From assembly GCA_038259365.1 (NCBI GenBank), contig JBBSOW010000150.1, positions 1 to 6,404 on the forward strand: DNA of 6,404 nucleotides. Reading direction: 5' to 3'. Positions 1 to 3,598 of the stretch are shown here, one piece after another. The first letter of the stretch is position 1, and each line of letters begins with the position of its first letter. The position numbers and the translations under genes are program-made. The notes below the pieces were generated by a model. The model ran no database searches and was not told where the DNA came from. It saw nothing but the letters and a program-made list of their open reading frames with translations. Source of the stretch: JBBSOW01 sp038259365 (GTDB lineage: Bacteria; Actinomycetota; Actinomycetes; Propionibacteriales; Propionibacteriaceae).

Positions 1-43
1 GCGCCCCCTGGGGGGGCCCCCGCCGCCCTGGGGCCCGGGGCGC
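1..43. other. G/C-only low-complexity block with inverted repeats
   Basis: Apart from two T residues, the first 43 bases are all G or C. The ends are a perfect 7-bp inverted repeat (GCGCCCC at 1-7, GGGGCGC at 37-43). Inside it lie a GGGGGCCCCC palindrome at 12-21 and G-runs at 10-16, 30-33 and 37-40. It lies about 65 bases past the stop codon of the minus-strand protease gene, so it could act as a transcription-terminating structure, although there is no T-tract. It could equally be a palindromic repeat cut by the window edge, or a poorly resolved sequence. Function is not established. Confidence 0.3.
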
Positions 44-108
44 GACGCGGTACGGGATCCCTCGGTGGCGACTGCTGCTCAGACCGGGTGGCGCAGCGGT
101 CGCGGACC

Positions 109-627
109 CTAGAACGCCACGGCCCAGCCGGCGACGTGTCCACCCCCGAGGAAGAGCAGTGTCCCTACGGCGGCCCAAGGGCGGTGGACGGCCAGGGCAC
201 TGAGGTCACCACCGGGCGAACGCTGCAGAAGGCTCACGGCAAGGTCGTAGGCCCAGTAGAGCCCGTTGAGCACGATCGATACTCGCACCACCCTGGCGGC
301 CGATGCGTCCGCACCGACCCCGATCAGCAGCGCGGTGAGCACGAGCGCGACGGCGGTCTGGAGGACGAACCCGGCCGAGATGAACCAGCCCAGCCACCGC
401 AGCTCAGAGTCGTGACGAACGTAGACGTCCTGGTACTCAGGCTCGTCGGGCCCGTACCACCGGCCGTGTTCATCGGCGAGGGCGACGTGGCCCGGATAGG
501 GCGTCCACCGCACCGTGATCGCTTCTGCCGGGACCCCGATCAGACGCCCGGCGGCGTAATGGCCAACCTCGTGGACCACGACGAAGCCGAGGAAAAGCAC
601 CGCCCCGAAGACCCACCAGATCACCAT
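109..627 (-). CDS. M50-like (site-2-protease-type) membrane metallopeptidase, compact
   Basis: This 172-aa protein is probably an intramembrane zinc metallopeptidase. The zinc-binding HExxH motif is intact as HEVGH at residues 19-23, directly after a hydrophobic segment (about 4-18), as in the M50 family. A soluble stretch (about 35-78) rich in charged and aromatic residues follows. Three more hydrophobic segments lie at about 80-102, 112-134 and 150-170. The usual second M50 motif supplying the third ligand (LDG/NPDG-like) is not clear; the best candidates are N121...D128 (NGLYWAYD) or D141 (SPGGD). There is no PDZ or CBS domain, so it is far shorter than RseP or SpoIVFB. An in-frame stop two codons upstream makes ATG 625-627 the first possible ATG. 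No Shine-Dalgarno is visible and a TACGAT box lies 5 nt upstream, so the transcript may be leaderless. The substrate is unknown. A non-proteolytic M50-fold membrane protein is the alternative. Confidence 0.75.
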   Translation of the reverse strand: MVIWWVFGAVLFLGFVVVHEVGHYAAGRLIGVPAEAITVRWTPYPGHVALADEHGRWYGPDEPEYQDVYVRHDSELRWLGWFISAGFVLQTAVALVLTALLIGVGADASAARVVRVSIVLNGLYWAYDLAVSLLQRSPGGDLSALAVHRPWAAVGTLLFLGGGHVAGWAVAF

Positions 628-632
628 GACTC

Positions 633-638
633 ATCGTA
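633..638 (-). promoter_or_regulatory. candidate -10 box for a leaderless protease transcript
   Basis: On the minus strand the hexamer TACGAT (TAnnnT pattern) ends 5 nt before the ATG of the M50-like gene, and there is no ribosome binding site between them. That spacing would put transcription initiation at or next to the start codon. No convincing -35 element is seen. Inference from spacing only. Confidence 0.35.
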
Positions 639-699
639 AGGATCTGAGATGGGTAACTGAAGTGAGCCTGCACCCATACCTCACGACACCACCGCCCCG

Positions 700-718
700 C
701 CCCTCGCCTCGCGAGGGG
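700..718. repeat. perfect 8-bp hairpin (CCCCTCGC/GCGAGGGG)
   Basis: A perfect 8-bp stem (700-707 with 711-718) encloses a 3-nt loop. It lies in the spacer between the vapC stop and the M50-like gene, both on the minus strand. It could end vapBC transcription or shield the protease promoter from read-through. There is no T-run, so it is not a classic intrinsic terminator. Confidence 0.4.
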
Positions 719-814
719 GACCCGACGGCGCGTCTCCCCCAAGGGTCCTCCATCGCGACCGTGCACTGTCCTGGAGGGTCGAGAATGAGCGCACCGCCGG
801 GGTCGCCCGATCAA

Positions 815-867
815 GGATGGGCTCGCGGAGCGTGCCGGTGCGGGATGGTCACGCGGAGCGTGCCGGT
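815..867. repeat. tandem REP-like repeat, two 25-bp units, period 28
   Basis: Units 815-839 and 843-867 differ at two of 25 positions (821/849 and 823/851). The second contains the perfect palindromic stem CACGC-GGA-GCGTG at 850-862. In the first unit one mismatch breaks the stem. The pair begins 10 nt beyond the vapC stop (minus strand), where such a hairpin could limit read-through or protect the 3' end of the mRNA. A third copy of the core lies at 2702-2714 in another intergenic region, so this is probably a dispersed extragenic palindromic element of this genome. Confidence 0.6.
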
Positions 868-877
868 AGCCGATCGT

Positions 878-1258
878 CTAACGGATCAGGTGAACCTGAA
901 CCGGAAGGTCCAGGTCGGCCCAGGCTCGATCGGCTGTCAGTACCTCGGCCGGGTCGCTCCGGACGGTGAGCGCGAGACAGCAGCGATCGCCGAGTGAGAG
1001 GGACCGACCGCCCTCGAGTGCCCGCATCGCTCCCGCGAGTTCGGCGTCGGCGGCGCTGAGCGGTTCGATAGTCACTCCCGCAGCTGCGAGCAAGCCTCGC
1101 AAGCGAGCGACGTCAAGCTCGGCGTCGACGAGCTTGCCCACCACTTCGGCCAGGTTCGCCGTGCTCAGCAGGGCTCCAGCTATACGGGCGGCCACAAGGT
1201 CACTTCCTGGCTCGTCGTGTACCAGCGCCAGGACCGCCGAGGCGTCGAGAACCGTCAT
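878..1258 (-). CDS. vapC: VapC-type PIN-domain toxin (ribonuclease)
   Basis: This 126-aa single-domain PIN protein is the toxin of a type II toxin-antitoxin pair. Members of this family are Mg2+-dependent endoribonucleases that cut tRNA or rRNA once the antitoxin is removed. All four acidic positions expected of an active PIN site are present: D5 in the N-terminal LDASAVLAL strand, E38 in STANLAEVV, D91 in LSLGDRCCLALT, and D110 in LTADRAW. The length matches VapC toxins. Its ATG overlaps the antitoxin stop by 4 nt (ATGA, 1255-1258), so translation is probably coupled to vapB. The REP-like repeat pair follows its stop. The RNA target cannot be read from the sequence. I see no inactivating change. 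Confidence 0.92.
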   Translation of the reverse strand: MTVLDASAVLALVHDEPGSDLVAARIAGALLSTANLAEVVGKLVDAELDVARLRGLLAAAGVTIEPLSAADAELAGAMRALEGGRSLSLGDRCCLALTVRSDPAEVLTADRAWADLDLPVQVHLIR

Positions 1259-1497
1259 TCCGCAGCGGCAGCCAGTCGACGTTCCGCGAGCAGCTCGTCA
1301 ACGAGCGAGCGCGACTTAGACACGTTCTTGGCCAAGGCACGCAACTGATCGACAGCGTCTTGTGGCCGCTCCAACACCAGGCGCGATCCAGCGACATGCA
1401 GATGCAGCTGGTCCCCGGGTGCCAACCCCAGAGCGACGCGAACCTCGGCCGGGATCACGAGTCGACCCTGTTTTCCCAGAACAAGGGTGGCATCCAT
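1255..1497 (-). CDS. vapB: VapB-type antitoxin, AbrB/SpoVT DNA-binding domain
   Basis: This 80-aa protein has an N-terminal AbrB-like swapped-hairpin domain (about residues 3-45, with the typical GKQGRLVIPAEVRVALGLAPGD core). Its C-terminal tail (about 46-80) is charged and helical, the usual region for wrapping the toxin. In the family it neutralises VapC and represses its own promoter, with the complex as co-repressor. I chose ATG 1495-1497 because the AbrB fold begins immediately after it, whereas the upstream extension looks non-coding. No Shine-Dalgarno precedes this ATG, and CATACT lies 6 nt upstream, so the mRNA may be leaderless. The ATG at 1516-1518 in the same frame is an alternative start. 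The vapC ATG overlaps its stop. Confidence 0.9.
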   Translation of the reverse strand: MDATLVLGKQGRLVIPAEVRVALGLAPGDQLHLHVAGSRLVLERPQDAVDQLRALAKNVSKSRSLVDELLAERRLAAAAE

Positions 1498-1503
1498 ATC
1501 GAC

Positions 1504-1521
1504 AGTATGGCACGTCATGAC
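1504..1521 (-). promoter_or_regulatory. candidate vapBC promoter -10 and 8-bp palindromic operator
   Basis: Reading the minus strand, CATACT (1504-1509) lies 6 nt before the vapB ATG. The perfect palindrome GTCATGAC (1514-1521) lies just upstream of it, between the presumed -10 and -35 positions. AbrB-type antitoxins autorepress by binding palindromic sites over their promoter, so this is the obvious candidate operator. No good -35 is seen. Placement is inference. Confidence 0.35.
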
Positions 1522-1821
1522 TCGCTGTGGCATAGGAACGAACAGCAAGAGTCTCGAGCGCCCGGCGGGGATGGTCGGACGGGACGCACCCCAGTCAGGA
1601 CGGTCTGCCGACCACTTAGGTGCCGGGATTCCATAGGTAGGGGGTCTGTGGGATTCCTGCCGCGCTACTCCGAGGCCAAGAGCCCATACCAAGACCCACC
1701 GGTCTGCGGCTGTACTCGGACGGTGTGGCTCGACCGAAACGCCGTCACCGTGTCAGGCTGGCGCATCTTGCTCACCGCGGTGTCCTCAAGGTCTAGCAAC
1801 GACGGGATGCCTTCAACGCAG

Positions 1822-1827
1822 AAGGAG
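1822..1827 (+). promoter_or_regulatory. strong Shine-Dalgarno AAGGAG of the 55-aa gene
   Basis: AAGGAG lies 7 nt upstream of ATG 1835. It is the best reason to accept this very short frame as a gene, since the two minus-strand genes to its left have no such site. Confidence 0.75.
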
Positions 1828-1834
1828 AATCGTC

Positions 1835-2002
1835 ATGAAGACTGAGTACTGGATCGGAGTCGGCGCGCTGGTTGGGGCACTGCTCGGCCTGCTGGCTATG
1901 GTCGTCTTCGACGTCGGCGTACTCGGCGCCACCTTCGGCATGCTCCTTGGAATGGCGGCGGGGTTGGCCGTCTACGGCTCGGTGCGTCAGCGACACCGCT
2001 AG
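1835..2002 (+). CDS. small two-helix glycine-rich membrane protein (55 aa)
   Basis: This short gene has a near-ideal ribosome binding site, AAGGAG at 1822-1827, 7 nt before the ATG, and ends in TAG at 2000-2002. The product starts MKTEYW and has two hydrophobic segments, about residues 5-25 and 28-48, joined by a tight turn containing Asp26. It ends in the basic tail SVRQRHR. By the positive-inside rule the C-terminus is cytoplasmic, and the two-helix hairpin suggests the N-terminus is too. Small residues recur at 3-4 spacing (GVGALVGALLG, GATFGMLLGMAAG), a glycine-zipper-like pattern that favours tight helix packing or oligomerisation. I recognise no family and infer no activity. It stands alone, transcribed convergently with the cold-shock gene and divergently from vapBC. 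Confidence 0.75.
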   Translation: MKTEYWIGVGALVGALLGLLAMVVFDVGVLGATFGMLLGMAAGLAVYGSVRQRHR

Positions 2003-2337
2003 ACACGGAGCCCCCTCGCTCCACCAGAAACCCCGGCCACGAGGGACTACATGGGAATGTTTCTCGCGGCTGTCAGTCATGGCGGTGATCCTGACACCAC
2101 TGGATCGCCGCGCCACCCGGACGCATCTCCCTGACCGTATTAGTCGGATCAGATCCCGATGGACGAACGTCGAACGACGGCTGAACCCGTCCCGACCCCG
2201 ACCCAACCCCGGCCACCGCATCGCCATCGCCGAATGAGGAACCATGGCCGGTCACCCTGGCCGTCTCGATGGCGACGGAAGCCGACGTCCGCTGAGGTGT
2301 CGGATGCGGGACAGCCGATCCGCCACCGGCGCTCGAG
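2003..2337. other. convergent intergenic region, no gene recognised
   Basis: This 335-bp region lies between the 3' ends of the plus-strand 55-aa gene and the minus-strand cold-shock gene. Apart from the weak hairpin at 2007-2022 I see no strong terminator. An ATG at 2244 preceded by GAGGA opens a plus-strand frame, but its arginine-rich product overlaps the antisense of the cold-shock gene and looks like non-coding translation. Confidence 0.5.
2007..2022 (+). terminator. weak hairpin just after the 55-aa gene
   Basis: GGAGC (2007-2011) and GCTCC (2018-2022) form a 5-bp stem with a 6-nt loop that begins 4 nt beyond the TAG. A competing pairing CCCTCG/CGAGGG (2013-2018 with 2040-2045) overlaps it. 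There is no T-run. It is placed where a terminator belongs, but the structure is weak. Confidence 0.25.
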
Positions 2338-2634
2338 TCAGTTGTTGTCGTCGCAAACGATTCTCAGCGTGCTGCTGTACGCGCCCGACGGGCCGGGCTC
2401 GTCGGCCCGATCCAGCGCCGGCTGCTCACCGGCAGGCCAAGCACGAACGGCGCGGTAGGAGAAGCCGTCCTGCTCAGCCGTTTCCCATTCGACGACGACC
2501 CACTGGCCAGCGGCGAGGCTCTTGTAGCCCGATATCGCGACAACGCTGAAGTGCGTCCAGCATCCTCCGGGAGTGTCCGGCGAGTCGATGACACCCCAGC
2601 CCTCCTCGTCGCGCCACAGGCGCACGTTGCCCAC
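2338..2634 (-). CDS. divergent cold-shock-domain (CspA-like) nucleic-acid-binding protein
   Basis: The product is 98 aa with a single OB-fold cold-shock domain over about residues 1-68. The pattern matches CspA: GNVRLWRDEEGWGVI in place of GTVKWFNxxKGFGFI, then CWTHFSVVAISGYKSLAAGQWVVVEWE in place of VFVHFSAI...G(Y/F)KSLxEGQxVxFxVE. The RNP1-like site is EGWGVI (11-16) and the RNP2-like site is CWTHF (25-29), so aromatic stacking residues are retained but changed. Residues 69-98 form a non-conserved acidic tail. Such proteins bind single-stranded RNA or DNA as chaperones. I chose GTG 2632-2634 because a G-run (GGGGGGTGA) lies 8 nt upstream and the domain starts right after it, as in other Csps. 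GTG at 2658 would add 8 residues with a poorly spaced site. Its leader has notable hairpins. Confidence 0.8.
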   Translation of the reverse strand: MGNVRLWRDEEGWGVIDSPDTPGGCWTHFSVVAISGYKSLAAGQWVVVEWETAEQDGFSYRAVRAWPAGEQPALDRADEPGPSGAYSSTLRIVCDDNN

Positions 2635-2667
2635 CGTCGTCACCCCCCGATCATGCACGACCTCTCA

Positions 2668-2690
2668 TGGGCAAAATCGAAGTCTGCCCA
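2668..2690 (-). promoter_or_regulatory. alternative hairpin overlapping the terminator
   Basis: TGGGCA (2685-2690, minus-strand reading) can pair with TGCCCA (2668-2673), a perfect 6-bp stem around an 11-nt loop. Its 5' arm is in the loop of the 8-bp hairpin and its loop contains that hairpin's 3' arm, so the two folds are essentially exclusive. This A-B-A'-B' layout just ahead of a cold-shock gene could be a structural switch. That function is inference only. Confidence 0.35.
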
Positions 2691-2698
2691 ACTTCGAT
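2673..2698 (-). terminator. intrinsic terminator-like hairpin with U-tract between ABC operon and cold-shock gene
   Basis: On the minus strand, ATCGAAGT and ACTTCGAT (2691-2698 with 2676-2683) form a perfect 8-bp stem with a 7-nt loop. TTT follows directly, and the last stem T makes a run of four. It fits a Rho-independent terminator for read-through from the ABC operon. It is also close enough to the cold-shock gene start (about 40 nt) to be part of that gene's 5' leader if its promoter lies further upstream. Confidence 0.55.
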
Positions 2699-2701
2699 CG
2701 T

Positions 2702-2714
2702 CACGCGGAGCGTG
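2702..2714. repeat. third copy of the REP-like palindrome core
   Basis: CACGCGGAGCGTG, identical to 850-862, can form a 5-bp stem with a GGA loop. Flanking bases are partly shared with the other copies: a GAT trinucleotide precedes the core in each (as GATCGT here and GATGGT at 844-849). It lies between the ABC operon and the cold-shock gene, again in an intergenic position. Confidence 0.55.
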
Positions 2715-2739
2715 TCACAGCGGTATCCCTTTGCGACGT

Positions 2740-2763
2740 TCACCGATCAGGGTGCCTCGGTGA
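2740..2763 (-). terminator. 7-bp hairpin 54 nt beyond the ABC ATPase stop
   Basis: TCACCGA (2740-2746) and TCGGTGA (2757-2763) are perfect complements around a 10-nt loop, downstream of the ABC operon on the minus strand. There is no T-tract. It may be a first, weaker 3'-end structure before the hairpin at 2673-2698, or an operator-like dyad. Confidence 0.35.
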
Positions 2764-2816
2764 CCACCGCTCGCCAGCCGAGATTGCGCCGTCCGCCGCA
2801 GTAACTGCCGTGTCGC

Positions 2817-3587
2817 TCAGAAGCCCATTCCGCGTAGCCAGGCCAGGAGCGCGTCCTCGCGCTCCGTGGCGTCCTCGGATCGATAGGTCCCGAGCGTCAG
2901 CTCATCGACGATGAGCCCGTCACGTAGGTAGATGACCCGGTCGCCACGGGCTGCGCATACCGGATCGTGGCTGACCACTACCAGCGTCGTACCCCCGGCG
3001 TGGACGTCGCTCAGCGCGTCCATCACCTCGATCGACATGCTGCTGTTCAGTGCACCGGTCGGCTCGTCGGCGAACAGTACGGCCGGTTCGGACGCCAGGG
3101 CCCTGCTGATGGAGGCCCGTTGTAACTGGCCACCGGATGCCTCGTTGATGCCGTGTCGCTTGATGCCCACGATGCCGAACCGCTCCATCAGGGCGTCGAC
3201 GCGCTCGATGGCGGCCTCCTTGCCGCGCGGTGCTGCCTTGAGCGCCGGGAGAAGAATGTTGTCGCGGATATTCAGGTTCGCCAGGAAGTAGCTCTGCTGG
3301 AAGATGAAGCCCATCTGGGTCAACCGGACCTGGCTCATCTCGTCGTCGTCCAGGGCGGTCAGATCCCGGCCCTGCAGGGTGACGTTGCCGCCGGTGGGGC
3401 GATCCATCCCGCTGATGTTGTAGAGCAGCGTGGACTTTCCCGAGCCGGATGCCCCCATCACCGCCAGGAACTCGCCTTCCCCCACGGTGAGGTCGATACC
3501 GTTGAGCACCTTGGTCGGCGGATCCGTGGAGTAGAAGGTCTTCTCCAGGTCCCGGCACTCGAGGATCGCCTGCGAACTGTCGGACAT
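2817..3587 (-). CDS. MacB/LolD-type ABC transporter ATP-binding protein
   Basis: This 256-aa ATPase powers the permease encoded immediately upstream. Visible motifs in order: Walker A GASGSGKST (45-53), Q-loop FIFQQ (95-99), signature ASGGQLQR (150-157, for the usual LSGGQQQR), Walker B VLFADEP (170-176, with D174 and E175), and switch histidine H207 in VSHD. The D-loop reads GALNSS, with Asn where SALD-type proteins have Asp. The C-terminal tail ends in LLAWLRGMGF. I chose ATG 3585-3587 because AGGAG lies 5 nt upstream. An ATG at 3600-3602, overlapping the permease stop as ATGA, would add 5 residues, so the two genes are closely coupled either way. Family members drive export or mechanical transmission rather than import. 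The substrate is unknown; antimicrobial peptide or lipid-related roles are possible from family membership only. Confidence 0.93.
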   Translation of the reverse strand: MSDSSQAILECRDLEKTFYSTDPPTKVLNGIDLTVGEGEFLAVMGASGSGKSTLLYNISGMDRPTGGNVTLQGRDLTALDDDEMSQVRLTQMGFIFQQSYFLANLNIRDNILLPALKAAPRGKEAAIERVDALMERFGIVGIKRHGINEASGGQLQRASISRALASEPAVLFADEPTGALNSSMSIEVMDALSDVHAGGTTLVVVSHDPVCAARGDRVIYLRDGLIVDELTLGTYRSEDATEREDALLAWLRGMGF

Positions 3588-3592
3588 GCTCA

Positions 3593-3597
3593 CTCCT
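3593..3597 (-). promoter_or_regulatory. Shine-Dalgarno AGGAG that decides the ATPase start
   Basis: AGGAG lies in the 11-nt gap between the permease stop and ATG 3587, with a 5-nt spacer. It favours the inner ATG over the one overlapping the permease stop. Confidence 0.7.
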
Positions 3598-3598
3598 G

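Larger units (their letters stand above)
628..877. other. intergenic spacer between vapC and the M50-like gene
   Basis: This 250-bp gap holds the 700-718 hairpin and the 815-867 repeat pair. An ATG at 785 on the plus strand follows a GGAGGG run, but the reading frame it opens runs through the repeats and into the antisense of vapC and resembles no known protein. I do not call a gene here. Confidence 0.5.
1498..1834. other. intergenic region between vapB and the small membrane protein gene
   Basis: These 337 bp lie between divergently oriented genes, so they should contain both the vapBC promoter (near 1504-1521) and the promoter of the plus-strand small gene. Open frames exist but give arginine- and proline-rich products with no recognisable domain. 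A direct repeat GGGATTCC occurs at 1625-1632 and 1650-1657 (period 25). A weak plus-strand -35-like TTGCTC is seen near 1768-1773. I see no mobile element ends. Confidence 0.5.

Noticed and set aside
90..110. GGTGGCGCAGCGGT resembling the D-arm part of a tRNA
   Set aside because: No acceptor stem, anticodon arm or T-arm (GGTTCRA) follows at the right distance. The match is only a short fragment.
88..639. Long plus-strand open frame opposite the M50-like gene
   Set aside because: The product is a proline/arginine/aspartate-rich chain with no domain. It is antisense to a gene with a clear HEVGH motif and membrane helices, so it is a shadow of GC-rich codon usage.
1625..1657. Direct repeat GGGATTCC with period 25
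   Set aside because: Only 8 bp and two copies. Not enough to call a target duplication, iteron or operator.
1498..1692. 65-residue N-terminal extension of the antitoxin frame
   Set aside because: The extension is arginine/proline-rich with no domain, and the AbrB fold starts right after ATG 1497, the normal start for VapB proteins.
2244..2549. Plus-strand frame with GAGGA before its ATG
   Set aside because: Its arginine-rich product has no recognisable domain, and more than half of it is antisense to the cold-shock-domain gene.
2668..2698. H-type pseudoknot made of the 8-bp and 6-bp stems
   Set aside because: There are no linker bases between arms A and B and only two between A' and B', too few to cross an 8-bp stem. 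Alternative folds are more plausible.
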